Positions 25,547-34,889 of a DNA stretch of 64,000 nt are shown piece after piece (position 1 is the first letter of the stretch; each line of letters starts with the position of its first letter). The notes beneath the pieces are model-generated. The model saw only the letters and a list, made by a program, of their open reading frames with translations, did not search any database and was not told where the DNA came from. The translations under genes were made by a program, and so were the position numbers. The DNA lies in assembly GCA_965215615.1 (NCBI GenBank), contig OZ244068.1, positions 2,108,001 through 2,172,000 of the forward strand, read 5' to 3'. This DNA comes from CBDATA01 sp965215615. Its GTDB lineage: Bacteria; Acidobacteriota; Vicinamibacteria; Marinacidobacterales; Marinacidobacteraceae.

Positions 25547-27275
25547 CACCCGCTCCTTCTCTGCCCGCCCGGAACCAGGCATCGAATATCGAGTGCGCAA
25601 CCGGGGCAGCGAACGTCCCACCCCCACCCGAATGTTCCACGATCACGGCTACTGCGATCTCCGGATCTTCCTCGGGAGCGAAGCCCACGAACCAGGCGTG
25701 GGTACGGAATTCGCGGGGCCGGTCCTCGTTGTTCCGCGCAACCCGGGAGAGGCCGGCGACCTGAGCCGTTCCCGTCTTTCCGCTCACCGCAACCCCGGGA
25801 AGGCGCGCCCGCCACGCGGTTCCGTCGGTTACCGCCGCCCGCATTCCCTTCCGGAGCAGGGCATAGTGCTCCGGCTTCAGCTCCTTCACCTGCTCGGTTG
25901 GGGCGGCACCGACCAGCCGCGGCTGGAACAGGACACCCGAAGTTGCGAACGCGGCGACCATGCGCGCCATCTGAATGGGGGTCACCGCGAGAGGCCCCTG
26001 GCCGACCGAAACCGAAACGGTCTCGCTCGCATACCACCGATCCCCATGGACCCGTTGCTTCCAATCGCGGCTCGGAATGAGGCCGGCAGCCTCGTTGGTC
26101 AAATCCACCCCGGTGCGCTCGGCGAGCCCGAACGCCCGTGCATACCGGCCGATCACGTCCACATCGAGACTCCGGGCGAGCTGGTAGAAGAAGACGTTAC
26201 AGGATTCTGCCAGCGCTTCCACGAGAGAAATCCGACCGTGGCCGGACTCCCGATGGCAGGCGAAGGTCCGCCCCGCGATACGGGCGCTGCCGTTACAGGT
26301 GAACTCGGTGTGCTCGTCCACCACTCCCTCGGCGAGCGCGGCCGCTGCGGTGATCAGCTTGAAGGTGGAGCCCGGGGGGTATCCGCCCTGGATGGCCCGG
26401 TTCAGCAGCGGGCTTCGCGGATCGCGCATCAGCGTATGCCAGGCACCCGTTGACGCATCGAATCCCGGATAGCTCCCGAGCCCGAGAATTCCCCCGTTCT
26501 TCAGGTCGAGAGCGACGAAAGCGCCGCTCTGCTCGCCGAAAGCCTGGTGAGCGGCTTCCTGGATTTCCGCAAGCACGGAAATGGCGAGCCTCTCCCCCCG
26601 CTCCGGCTCGACCGTGCGGATTCCTCCAGGAATCAGCACCCGCTGACGGCTGTCCACGACGCTCTGGATCACGCCGTCGCGACCGCGGAGGATGTCGTTA
26701 TAGACCCTCTCGAGTCCGTCCTGGCCCACCTGGTCGCCCGCGCGGTGCCCCGCAAACTCCTCGAGCATGAGCTGGGCACCTGTCACCTCTCCCACGTGAC
26801 CGAGAAGATGCGCGGTCGCCGGACCAAGTGCATAGACACGGGTGGGCGCGAACTCCACCCGGACATCGGGCAGCTCGCGTCCCCGCGCCAGGAACCACGC
26901 CGCCTCCTCGAAGGGGAGTTCGCGCACGATCGCCCGCCGACGAACCGCCTCACGGCGAAGCTCGGCCTTTCTCTCGGGGGGCATTTCGAGGCGTCCGAGC
27001 GCTTCGAGCTGCTCCAGTCCCTCGGGGCCCGCAGTGAGCAGAAACAGGGGTTCGCTGGCGGCCAGCCCCCGGCCCAGACGATCCACGATCAGTCCGCGCG
27101 GCGCGCGCGTCGTCTCCGAAGCGACGTAGTTGTTGCGGGCGCTTTCGGCGAATTCGTCGCCCCGAACCACCTGAAGGCTCCAGAAACGGATCACGAGAAG
27201 CGCCATGACCACCCAGAACAACCGCCGGGCGAGCATCAGTCGCGAAGGGATGCGGTCGGCGGCAGAGTCCCCCAT
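25518..27275 (-). CDS. mrdA: Penicillin-binding protein 2 (elongasome transpeptidase)
   Basis: About 585 residues. One N-terminal membrane helix (about residues 15-35), dimerisation domain (about 50-230), then the transpeptidase domain with SxxK in PPGSTFKLI, SxN in AESCNVFFY, and KTG in VSGKTGTAQV. It cross-links peptidoglycan in the side wall together with RodA. ATG at 27275 is chosen; GTG at 27311 and an ATG 13 codons later are alternatives, none with a clear ribosome-binding site. 89 bp separate it from mreD. Confidence 0.95.
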   Translation of the reverse strand: MGDSAADRIPSRLMLARRLFWVVMALLVIRFWSLQVVRGDEFAESARNNYVASETTRAPRGLIVDRLGRGLAASEPLFLLTAGPEGLEQLEALGRLEMPPERKAELRREAVRRRAIVRELPFEEAAWFLARGRELPDVRVEFAPTRVYALGPATAHLLGHVGEVTGAQLMLEEFAGHRAGDQVGQDGLERVYNDILRGRDGVIQSVVDSRQRVLIPGGIRTVEPERGERLAISVLAEIQEAAHQAFGEQSGAFVALDLKNGGILGLGSYPGFDASTGAWHTLMRDPRSPLLNRAIQGGYPPGSTFKLITAAAALAEGVVDEHTEFTCNGSARIAGRTFACHRESGHGRISLVEALAESCNVFFYQLARSLDVDVIGRYARAFGLAERTGVDLTNEAAGLIPSRDWKQRVHGDRWYASETVSVSVGQGPLAVTPIQMARMVAAFATSGVLFQPRLVGAAPTEQVKELKPEHYALLRKGMRAAVTDGTAWRARLPGVAVSGKTGTAQVAGLSRVARNNEDRPREFRTHAWFVGFAPEEDPEIAVAVIVEHSGGGGTFAAPVAHSIFDAWFRAGREGAGGVRQVAARD

Positions 27276-27364
27276 GCCCGAAGGGTTCGGAGATCCGCGG
27301 AAAAGGGACACGACTGGGAATCAGGGGCTGCTGTCCATGGATCTATCGGGAGAGCTGTCGGGGA

Positions 27365-27880
27365 CTACCAGGGAGCCACCTCCAGGCCGCGCGCGGAAGA
27401 ACGCCGGGAGACAGAACGCATACGACCGAGAGCAGCATAGAGAAAAACAGCGTAAAGCGCGGTCACCGGAATCCCGAGGAGGAAAGGCGGGACCGCTCCG
27501 GGAAGCGGTGCCCCGGCCCCGACCGCTATCCGCAGTGCGGCGATCAGCAACCCGTCGGCGAAGGAGGCGAGCGAAACCACCAGCAGGAACGCCGGGGGGG
27601 AGAGCGCGGGCCAGGAATCCGAAAAGCGCTGCAACAGGTAGCAGACGATCAGTTTGGAAATTCCGTTCAGGCCGACGTATCCCGCCGAAACCGCGTCCTG
27701 GATCAGCCCGCCAGCCGCCGCCGCGGAAAGGGCGGGCCCGGGCCGCGCCACGACCGCGAATGCTGCGACCGTCGCCAGAACGAAATCGGGAGCGACCAGA
27801 TCCGGCCTCACGAAGTAGGCGAGCAACGCCTGAAGCACGAAGGCGAGGAAGAGGAAGATCGGGACCGAGAGGAACCGCAC
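27365..27880 (-). CDS. mreD: Rod-shape-determining protein MreD
   Basis: 171 residues, about five hydrophobic helices. The MreD pattern APDFVLATVAAFAVVARPG, followed by GGLIQDAVSAGYVGLNGISKL, is clear. It is a poorly understood elongasome membrane subunit. It starts with GTG at 27880, 9 bases after the mreC stop. The basic C-terminal tail faces the cytoplasm. Confidence 0.92.
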   Translation of the reverse strand: MRFLSVPIFLFLAFVLQALLAYFVRPDLVAPDFVLATVAAFAVVARPGPALSAAAAGGLIQDAVSAGYVGLNGISKLIVCYLLQRFSDSWPALSPPAFLLVVSLASFADGLLIAALRIAVGAGAPLPGAVPPFLLGIPVTALYAVFLYAALGRMRSVSRRSSARGLEVAPW

Positions 27881-27889
27881 AGCAAGAAT

Positions 27890-28735
27890 CTAACGGGAGG
27901 CCCAGGGACCTGCCTCGGGGACGGGCGGCAGGATGAACACCCGCTCGAGAGCCACAAAGTCAGCGAGTGGAGAAATCTCGACCACCGCCGTCACCCCGAT
28001 CCCTGGACGAACCGCGCTCACCATCCCGATCGGCAAGCCCTTCGGAAACATCCGGTCCACCCCGCTGGAAATGACCATCTCACCGACCGCGATGCGGTGA
28101 CCCACGGAAACGTAATCCAGGGACAGCGCGGACTCGGCACGCGCCGGATCGGGGAGTGCGGCGCGAACGATGCCGGGAGTCCGGCTGTCCACGGTCAGCG
28201 CCGCCGGACCGGATGCCGGGTCGGTGAGCAACTCCACCTGACTCGTTCGGGGAGCCACCCGGATCACCCTCCCCACCAGCCCCTCGGCTGCCATGACCGG
28301 AGCGTCCCCGAAGACTCCGTGTTCGGAACCACGATTCACGGTGACCGATCGGTCGAAGGCATCCGCGCCGAAGCCAACCACTTCGGCCTCGAGAGGCTCC
28401 CCGAAATCGAAGAGCTCCCTGTCGAGCGCCGTGAACCCCTGCGCACGCCCGAGAAGACCGCGCTGCACCGTGAGCTCCCACTCGAGCCGGGCGACCCGGT
28501 TCCGATAGCGATCGCGCTCGGCTCGCAGCCCACCCGGATCGATCGCAGCGCCGATCCGCTCGCCGGTCTCGCGCAGCAGGAACGCGACACCACCGCGACT
28601 GACCGCGACGGCTGCCGCCACCTGGTCGCCCCCCGGAAACCGGCTCTCGCCGATCCGGACCTGCCAGGTGAGCAACACGATGTTGCCCAGGAGGAAGAAG
28701 GCGAAGAGACCTCGGCCCGAACGGCCTTCAGGCAT
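27890..28735 (-). CDS. mreC: Rod-shape-determining protein MreC
   Basis: 281 residues. One N-terminal membrane helix (GLFAFFLLGNIVLLTW), a short coiled coil (about 60-95), then two beta-barrel domains with VTVNRGSEHGVFGDAPVMAAEGLVG (in parts) and VISSGVDRMFPKGLPIGMVS, the MreC core. It links MreB filaments to PBP2/RodA in the periplasm. ATG at 28735, 22 bp after mreB. Confidence 0.95.
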   Translation of the reverse strand: MPEGRSGRGLFAFFLLGNIVLLTWQVRIGESRFPGGDQVAAAVAVSRGGVAFLLRETGERIGAAIDPGGLRAERDRYRNRVARLEWELTVQRGLLGRAQGFTALDRELFDFGEPLEAEVVGFGADAFDRSVTVNRGSEHGVFGDAPVMAAEGLVGRVIRVAPRTSQVELLTDPASGPAALTVDSRTPGIVRAALPDPARAESALSLDYVSVGHRIAVGEMVISSGVDRMFPKGLPIGMVSAVRPGIGVTAVVEISPLADFVALERVFILPPVPEAGPWASR

Positions 28736-28757
28736 CCGGTTCAGCGTCCTCCCTGCT

Positions 28758-29786
28758 TCAATTGGCGAGCGCCACCCGCCGGAGAAGCGGGATTTCGTCC
28801 AGGATCATTCCCGCGCCCAGCACGACGCAATCGAGCGGATTGTCGGCGAGTCGCACATCGAGACCCGAGCTTTCGGCCAGAACGTCGCCGAGGCCCCGGA
28901 GCAGCGAACCTCCGCCGGTCAGCACGAGTCCGTTCGGGATGAGATCGGCCGCGAGCTCCGGCGGAGTGCGCTCGAGCACGTTGTGGACTTCCTGCACCAG
29001 TTTTTTCACCGGAGCCTCGAGACCGGCATAGAGCTCCCGATCGGAGAGGGTGACGGATGTGGGGGTGCCCCGCGAGAGGTGCCGGCCCCGGATGACCATC
29101 GTCTTGCCACTCGCGTCGTCGGTGGGCTTCGCGGTTCCGATCTGCATCTTCACTCTCTCGGCGGTGCGATCCCCCACCAGCAGCCCGAACGTCCGGTGCA
29201 GATGCTCGCGAATGGAGTCGGTGAACTCGTCGCCGGCTGTCGTGACCGAGGCCCCCGCCGCGATGCCGGCGAGAGCGATGACCGCGATGTCGGTGGTTCC
29301 TCCTCCCACGTCCACGATGCAGCAACCCTGCGGGCTCTTGACATCGAGACCCGCGCCGATCGCCGCCGCCATCGGCTGGTCGATCAGGAACACCTCGCTC
29401 GCCCGCGCCCGGAGGATGCTGTCGCGCACCGCCCGCTTTTCCACCGGTGTCACGCTCAGGGGAACCCCGACCACCATCCGGGGAGCCGCCCAACGCCGCT
29501 TGAGCGCCTTGAGTGCGAAGTAGTTGATCATCCGCTCCGCTGCCTCGAAATCGGCGATCACGCCCTTGCGCATGGGCCGGATGGCCTGGATGTGCGCCGG
29601 AGTCTTCCCGATCATGTCGTAGGCTTCCTGCCCGACCGCCTCGACCCGGCGGGTGGTCGTGTTCAGCGCAACGACCGAGGGTTCACGAAGAACGACACCC
29701 TCTTCCCTCGTATAGACGAGCGTGTTCGCGGTGCCGACATCCACCGCCAGGTCGGCAGAAAAAAGACTCAGGAGGGCTCGAAACAT
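28758..29786 (-). CDS. mreB: Rod-shape-determining protein MreB (actin homologue)
   Basis: 342 residues. Actin-fold ATP-binding motifs: AVDVGTANTLVY (phosphate 1), CCIVDVGGGTTDIAV (phosphate 2), VLTGGGSLLRGLGD (adenosine). PMRKGVIADFEAAE is an MreB signature. The N-terminus MFRALLSLFS is a hydrophobic membrane-binding segment. It organises side-wall synthesis. First gene of the rod cluster; a -35/-10 pair is found 70 bases upstream. Confidence 0.97.
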   Translation of the reverse strand: MFRALLSLFSADLAVDVGTANTLVYTREEGVVLREPSVVALNTTTRRVEAVGQEAYDMIGKTPAHIQAIRPMRKGVIADFEAAERMINYFALKALKRRWAAPRMVVGVPLSVTPVEKRAVRDSILRARASEVFLIDQPMAAAIGAGLDVKSPQGCCIVDVGGGTTDIAVIALAGIAAGASVTTAGDEFTDSIREHLHRTFGLLVGDRTAERVKMQIGTAKPTDDASGKTMVIRGRHLSRGTPTSVTLSDRELYAGLEAPVKKLVQEVHNVLERTPPELAADLIPNGLVLTGGGSLLRGLGDVLAESSGLDVRLADNPLDCVVLGAGMILDEIPLLRRVALAN

Positions 29787-29856
29787 GCTTGGGCGGGGCT
29801 TTGTATCCGGAGACCGCCGGATGGCGCACCTCAACGGGACAAGAAGAGGCACGCGT

Positions 29857-29885
29857 AGTATCCGGCCTAATCCGGGCTTTTGCAA
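29857..29885 (-). promoter_or_regulatory. Candidate sigma-70 promoter of the mreBCD-mrdA-rodA operon
   Basis: Minus strand: TTGCAA (29885-29880), a 17-base spacer, then GATACT (29862-29857). Each hexamer matches four of six consensus positions, and the spacer is ideal. The transcript would have a leader of about 64 bases. It lies in the 182-bp divergent gap shared with the PpiD-like gene. Confidence 0.5.
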
Positions 29886-29968
29886 CGGAAACGAACCACG
29901 ATCCTCGAAGCCCGGGGATTCGGGTCTGTTGCGGTCGAAAACGGTTCCGGGTACGATGGCCGGTTGAC

Positions 29969-31870
29969 ATGATTCTTGAGTACTTCCGGGACCGGAAGTC
30001 GGTTGGCTGGTTTGCGGGTGCTGCGCTGCTCGTTCTCGTCATCCTCGCTTTCATCGCCCTCTACATCCCGGATTTCATGGGCGACCCCACGCAGGCGCTC
30101 TACAACCAGGAGGTCGCCTGGGTGGATGGAGACCCCATCCGGGCCAGCGAGTTCCTCGGCAGGTACCAGCAGACATCCCGGCAGTACCAGGAGCAGATGG
30201 GAGAAACCTTCACGCCGGCGTTCGCCCGCCGCATGGGCCTTCCCCTTTCGGTCGCAAGCGAGCTGGCGCAGCGAATGCTGCTCATCAAGGAGGCGGAGCG
30301 TCACGGTATCGAGGTGACCGATGCGGCGGTCGGCGAAGCCATCCGGACTTCTCCGGCCTTCCAGCAGAACGGTGCCTTCATGGGGCGCGAGGCCTACCTG
30401 TCGCTGCTCGCTGCCAATCGGCTCACGCCGAGGGATTTCGAAAGCTCGGTACGCGAGGATTTGCTCGTGGAGAAGCTCCGGGCGATGGTCACCGGTCCGG
30501 CCGACGTTCCGGATGCGGAGCTGCTCGAGGAATACCGGCGGCGCAACGAGAGCCTTTCGCTGGATCTGTGGTTCCTTCCCGCCTCCGTCCATCGCGGGGA
30601 AGTGGAAGTGACGAGCGAAGAGGCCCGCGAACGCTACGAGAGCGAACCGTCCGCGTGGGAGGTCCCCGCAAGGCGGCGGGTCCGCTTCGTGACCGTCTCA
30701 GCGCAGTCACTCGCAGAAGAGGTGGAGGTTCTCCAGCGGGAAATCCGGCGCTACTACGACCGCAACCTCTTCCGCTACCAGACGGATGCGGTGGCGAGCG
30801 CGAGCCACATTCTTTTCCTTCCCGAACCCGAAGAGGATGAGGAGTCCGTCCGGGCAGAAGCGCTCCAGATTGCCGAGCGGGCTCGCTCCGGGGAGGACTT
30901 CGCCGGGCTGGCAGCGGCGTTCTCCGATGATTCGGTGACCTCCGGATCCGGAGGAAGCCTCGGATCCTTTGGTCCCGAGGAACTGCTGCCGGAGCTGGCA
31001 GAAGCCATCTTCGAGATGGCACCGGGCGAGGTGAGCGAACCGATCCGGACCAGCGACGGCTTCCATGTGGTTCTCCTCGAAAGCCTGACTCCGGCGGAGA
31101 CCACCGAACTCACCGATGTCGAGGCCGAGATCGAAGCCATCCTCCGGGAGGAAAAAGCCCAGGAGCTGCTCGCAAGCCGTATCCCCGAGGTTTCCGAACT
31201 CGCGCGCGGAGCGGACAGCCTGGATGAGATCACGGCGCGTTTTCCGCTGATGATCCCGCAGGAAAGCAGCCTGTTCGCACGCGGGGAGCCGATCCCGGAA
31301 CTCGGCTCCGCCGACGCTTCCGATCTCGCCTTCGATCTCGAAGCTTCCGGAACGACGGGCCCGGTCCGGCTCGCAAACGGCTTCGCCTTCATGGATCTGA
31401 TCGTGGAGGAGCCTGCTCACATCCCCACTTTCGAGGACATGGACGAACAGATCCGCGAACAGATCCGGAGTGAGCGCGCTCTTGAACTCGCGGGCGCAGC
31501 AGCAGACGAACTTTTCTCGACGCTCGAAAGCGGCAGGACACCCGACTCCGACCCGACTCCGCTCGCTGCCTGGCGCCGGGGAGACCCCCTGGGTGCCGCA
31601 GGCATCGTCCCTTCCGAAGAGAATCGGCTGTTCGAAACGGCGGCCGGCGGGACCCTCCTTCCCATCTCCACCGAAAGCGGCTCCGCCGTTGTGCGCGTCC
31701 TGGAGCGAAACGGCTTTTCGGACGAAGATTTCGAGGCTGCGAAGGAGGCTTTCCGCGCGGAACTGCTGCGGGAGCGCCGAAGCCTCCTTTGGTCGTCGTT
31801 CGTCGAGGCGGCCCAGGACCGACACGAAGTCCGGATCGACGAACAGGCCCTGAACGAGATCATCGGCTGA
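29969..31870 (+). CDS. PpiD/SurA-type membrane-anchored peptidyl-prolyl isomerase
   Basis: 633 residues. One N-terminal helix (about 10-35, VGWFAGAALLVLVILAFIAL) anchors it in the inner membrane. A SurA-N-like chaperone domain follows (about 60-230), then a parvulin domain (about 275-370: ASHILFLPE, FAGLAAAFSDDS, GGSLGSFGPEEL, FHVVLLES), and a second helical region. This is the PpiD layout: a foldase meeting outer-membrane proteins as they leave Sec. ATG at 29969 has no ribosome-binding site; TACGAT lies 11 bases upstream. Divergent from mreB. A STAS gene starts 3 bases after its stop. Confidence 0.88.
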   Translation: MILEYFRDRKSVGWFAGAALLVLVILAFIALYIPDFMGDPTQALYNQEVAWVDGDPIRASEFLGRYQQTSRQYQEQMGETFTPAFARRMGLPLSVASELAQRMLLIKEAERHGIEVTDAAVGEAIRTSPAFQQNGAFMGREAYLSLLAANRLTPRDFESSVREDLLVEKLRAMVTGPADVPDAELLEEYRRRNESLSLDLWFLPASVHRGEVEVTSEEARERYESEPSAWEVPARRRVRFVTVSAQSLAEEVEVLQREIRRYYDRNLFRYQTDAVASASHILFLPEPEEDEESVRAEALQIAERARSGEDFAGLAAAFSDDSVTSGSGGSLGSFGPEELLPELAEAIFEMAPGEVSEPIRTSDGFHVVLLESLTPAETTELTDVEAEIEAILREEKAQELLASRIPEVSELARGADSLDEITARFPLMIPQESSLFARGEPIPELGSADASDLAFDLEASGTTGPVRLANGFAFMDLIVEEPAHIPTFEDMDEQIREQIRSERALELAGAAADELFSTLESGRTPDSDPTPLAAWRRGDPLGAAGIVPSEENRLFETAAGGTLLPISTESGSAVVRVLERNGFSDEDFEAAKEAFRAELLRERRSLLWSSFVEAAQDRHEVRIDEQALNEIIG

Positions 31871-31873
31871 GTC

Positions 31874-32251
31874 ATGCAGCTCGACCTCAGGGAACGGCGG
31901 GATGTGACCATCCTGGTGCTCGAAGGACGCCTGGTGGAAGGCCCCGGCGACCGTCAGCTTCAGGAAGCGACCGAGGTGCTCCTCGAATCGCGCCGGCTGC
32001 GCGTGGTCGTGGACCTGAGTTCGGTGACGACCATAGACAGCCGCGGACTCGGTGAACTCGTGACTTCGGAGCAGCGAATCCGGGAGGCCGGAGGTCGTCT
32101 CAAGCTGATCCACCCCACCGATCGGGTGGTCCGGGTGCTCGATATCGCCCAGGTACTTCCGCTCTTCGAGGTCTTCGAAACCGAAGAAGATGCCGTCCGG
32201 AGCTTCGCCATCGACCGGGCAGCCCCGACAACGAACTCGCATCTGGCGTAG
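31874..32251 (+). CDS. STAS-domain anti-anti-sigma factor homologue
   Basis: 125 residues. Beta-alpha STAS fold with the phosphorylation loop TTIDSRGLGELV; the Ser in Asp-Ser is the residue RsbW/SpoIIAB-type kinases modify. VTILVLEGRLVEGPGD at the start is typical of SpoIIAA/RsbV. The last 15 residues are extra and polar. It sits between the foldase gene and moeA. The RsbW-like kinase at 22373 is the only candidate partner in view, but no sigma factor is present, so the regulated process is unknown. Confidence 0.85.
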   Translation: MQLDLRERRDVTILVLEGRLVEGPGDRQLQEATEVLLESRRLRVVVDLSSVTTIDSRGLGELVTSEQRIREAGGRLKLIHPTDRVVRVLDIAQVLPLFEVFETEEDAVRSFAIDRAAPTTNSHLA

Positions 32252-32265
32252 GGACCCGCCCCCCG

Positions 32266-33561
32266 ATGGTCCCGGTCGCAGAAGCTCTCCGTGTCATCCT
32301 CGAACGGACCCCGTCGCTCGGAAGCGAGGAAGCGGGTCTCGGCCGGGTCGCCGGCCGGGTGCTCGCCGAGACGATCCGGGCCGATCGGGATCAGCCGCCG
32401 TTCGACCGCGCCCTGGTGGACGGTTTCGCGGTGCGCGCCGCCGACCTGAACGCCGGCGGCTCGCTCTCGATCCGGGGAACGATTCCGGCCGGAGAGCGAG
32501 CCGGTTTCCGGGTCGGCCCCGGCGAAGCGGCAGCGATCATGACCGGAGCGCCCATGCCCGAAGGAACCGACGCGGCGATCATGGTCGAGCACACCACGTC
32601 GGACGAAAAGACGGTCTCGTGGCCCATCCCCGGACTCCCTTCTCCTCCCCGGGTGGCACCCGGCATCGGGGTTGCCCGTCGGGGGCGGGACGTACGCGCC
32701 GGAACGCCACTCCTCGCTTCGGGAACGAGAGTGACTCCCGCCGGAATCGGGCTGCTCGCAACGGTGGGGCGAACCCGGATCCGGGTCGGCCGCCGCCCGA
32801 CCGTTGCGGTTCTCTCCACCGGCAACGAGCTCGCGCACCCTCGCAAACAGACGCTCCACGATGCCGAAATCCGCGATGCCAACGGTCCCATGTTGATCGC
32901 CCGCACGCGGTCGCTTGGCCTGAGCGCCCGAAGGCTCCCGATCGCATCCGACCACCCCGACGCACTCGCCCGGAGAATCCGCGAGGGACTCGAAGCCGAT
33001 GTCCTGCTCCTTTCCGGCGGTGTCTCGATGGGACGTTTCGATCTCGTGGAAGACATCCTCGAACAACTCGGCGCCACGCTCCACATCACTTCGGTGGCCA
33101 TCCGGCCCGGGAAGCCTTTCGTCTTCGCAACCATCGGCGACCCGGTCCGCCACTGGATCTTCGGTCTGCCGGGGAATCCGGTTTCCGCGCTGACGACTTT
33201 CGAGGTGCTCGCGCGCCCCTCGCTCGAACGCGCCGAGGGCCTAAGCGACGCGACACGCCCACAGGTTCCGGTGCGCCTCGAAGCCCCGGTCGCGAACCCG
33301 GGCCCGCGCCAGGCGTTTCTTCCCGCCCGGGTTCGCGGGTCGGATGCCGGCGTGCTGACCGCCTTTCCGATCCCGATCCGGGGGTCCGGCGACATTTCGG
33401 CGATCGCCCTGGCCAACGCGCTGCTGATCCTTCCGGCTCAAGATTCGGCGGAAGCCGGAGCGGAGGTGTTTGCGACACCACTCACCGGATTCCCGGACCC
33501 GGGGGTCGCCGCGTGGCACGATCCGCGAAACGGGGCCCCGACATACAGACCGACATGCTGA
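32266..33561 (+). CDS. moeA: Molybdopterin molybdenumtransferase MoeA
   Basis: 431 residues. It inserts molybdate into adenylylated molybdopterin. Domain signatures: FDRALVDGFAVRAAD, MTGAPMPEGTDAAIMVEHT, VLSTGNEL, RDANGPML, LLLSGGVSMGRFDLV and IFGLPGNPVSALTTF. The C-terminal beta domain is present. It overlaps moaC by 7 bases and follows the STAS gene after 14 bases. The C-terminal 25 residues are unconserved. Confidence 0.95.
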   Translation: MVPVAEALRVILERTPSLGSEEAGLGRVAGRVLAETIRADRDQPPFDRALVDGFAVRAADLNAGGSLSIRGTIPAGERAGFRVGPGEAAAIMTGAPMPEGTDAAIMVEHTTSDEKTVSWPIPGLPSPPRVAPGIGVARRGRDVRAGTPLLASGTRVTPAGIGLLATVGRTRIRVGRRPTVAVLSTGNELAHPRKQTLHDAEIRDANGPMLIARTRSLGLSARRLPIASDHPDALARRIREGLEADVLLLSGGVSMGRFDLVEDILEQLGATLHITSVAIRPGKPFVFATIGDPVRHWIFGLPGNPVSALTTFEVLARPSLERAEGLSDATRPQVPVRLEAPVANPGPRQAFLPARVRGSDAGVLTAFPIPIRGSGDISAIALANALLILPAQDSAEAGAEVFATPLTGFPDPGVAAWHDPRNGAPTYRPTC

Positions 33562-34028
33562 CCCATCTGGACCCGAAGGGGCGAGCTCGCATGGTGGATG
33601 TCGGCGGCAAGCCGGCGACCGAACGGGAAGCCGTCGCCGAGGCGTTCGTGAACGTGAGCCCGGAAGCTCTCGCCCTCGCGCGGGATGGATCCGCTCCGAA
33701 GGGCGGCGTACTCGAAACGGCGCGGATCGCGGGGATCCAGGCGGCCAAGGCGTGCGCTTCGCTCATCCCGCTCTGCCACTCCCTGCCACTCGATCTCGTG
33801 GATGTCTCGGCAACGATCGAAGAAGAAGGAATCCGGTTGCGGAGCCGGATCCGGTGCCGCGCTTCGACGGGTGCCGAGATGGAAGCGCTGACCGCCGTTT
33901 CGGTGGCGGCGCTCACCGTCTATGACATGCTGAAGGCCGTGGACCGCGCCATGTCCATCGGCGGAATCCGCCTGCTCGAAAAACGTGGCGGCCGAAGTGG
34001 TGACTACCGGGCTGATGAAGCTGGCTGA
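33555..34028 (+). CDS. moaC: Cyclic pyranopterin monophosphate synthase MoaC
   Basis: 157 residues. It converts the MoaA product to cyclic pyranopterin monophosphate, the first stable Moco intermediate. Motifs: MVDVGGKPATEREAVA, GVLETARIAGIQAAK, IPLCHSLPLDLVDV with the conserved His, TGAEMEALTAVSVAALTVYDMLKAVD, and GIRLLEKRGG. The ATG lies in the end of moeA. moaA and other Moco genes are not in the window. Confidence 0.96.
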   Translation: MLTHLDPKGRARMVDVGGKPATEREAVAEAFVNVSPEALALARDGSAPKGGVLETARIAGIQAAKACASLIPLCHSLPLDLVDVSATIEEEGIRLRSRIRCRASTGAEMEALTAVSVAALTVYDMLKAVDRAMSIGGIRLLEKRGGRSGDYRADEAG

Positions 34029-34884
34029 AGACGCGCCGACCAAAACGGCCAGGGAAGAATCCCTCCGCAACATCCTCGCGGGGCTCGAATCGGTGGTCGT
34101 GGCGTTCAGCGGAGGCGTGGACAGCGCGACTCTCGCGGTCATGGCTCACCGGGTTCTCGGCAGCAAGAGCCTCGCCGTCACCGGAGTCAGTCCGAGTCTT
34201 GCCGAGCATGGACGGAGCCTCGTGCGACGAGTCCTCGAGGTCGAGCCGATGCCTCACGAGTGGATTCCGACTTACGAAATGCGGGATCCGGGCTACCTTC
34301 GAAACGACAGGGGCCGTTGCTATTTCTGCAAGAACGAACTCTACGGGACGCTTCGGGCGTTCGCCGACCGGAGGGGATTTCGGGCAGTGGCGGACGGAAC
34401 GAATCGGGACGACGAGGGAGACGAGCGCCCCGGCCGTCGGGCCGCCGCCCAATTCGGAGTGCGCGCACCGCTCCTCGAAGCCGGCTTCGGAAAAGAAGAT
34501 GTGCGGGAGTTGGCGCGCCACCTGCGCATCCCGATTGCCGACGAACCGGCATCCGCCTGTCTAGCCTCGCGGATTCCGTTTCGCGTTCCCATCGAGACCT
34601 CGCTCCTCGAACAGGTGGAAGCCGGAGAGGCTGCGCTTCGGCAGATGGGCTTCGAGGGATCCCGTGTGCGGTACCACGGCGAACTGGCGAGGATCGAGCT
34701 TCCGCCGTCCGCCGTTCCGCTCGCCCTCGAGCCTTCGGTTTCCGGACGCATCGCGAGAGCGCTCCAGGGGGTCGGCTTTGACCGGGTGGTCGTGGATCGC
34801 CGCGGCTACCAGCCTGCGGGAACCCAGGCCCCCTTCCACCCGGAGCGGGATCTGGTCGAAATCACCCGCTCGACGGCAACCTGA
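34015..34884 (+). CDS. larE: LarE-type ATP-dependent sacrificial sulfur transferase (three-cysteine form)
   Basis: PP-loop protein of 289 residues (GTG at 33985 would add 10). AFSGGVDSATLAV is the ATP pyrophosphatase loop. ADGTNRDDEGDERPGRRAA and RVRYHGELARIELPP are LarE signatures. In Lactobacillus, LarE adds sulfur to the nickel-pincer nucleotide of lactate racemase. This protein has a Cys-x-x-Cys (RCYFCKNELY) plus a Cys in SACLASR, the set reported for LarE forms that carry a 4Fe-4S cluster instead of giving up their own sulfur. No larA, larB or larC is seen. It overlaps moaC by 14 bases. Confidence 0.88.
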   Translation: MKLAEDAPTKTAREESLRNILAGLESVVVAFSGGVDSATLAVMAHRVLGSKSLAVTGVSPSLAEHGRSLVRRVLEVEPMPHEWIPTYEMRDPGYLRNDRGRCYFCKNELYGTLRAFADRRGFRAVADGTNRDDEGDERPGRRAAAQFGVRAPLLEAGFGKEDVRELARHLRIPIADEPASACLASRIPFRVPIETSLLEQVEAGEAALRQMGFEGSRVRYHGELARIELPPSAVPLALEPSVSGRIARALQGVGFDRVVVDRRGYQPAGTQAPFHPERDLVEITRSTAT

Positions 34885-34889
34885 TCCGC

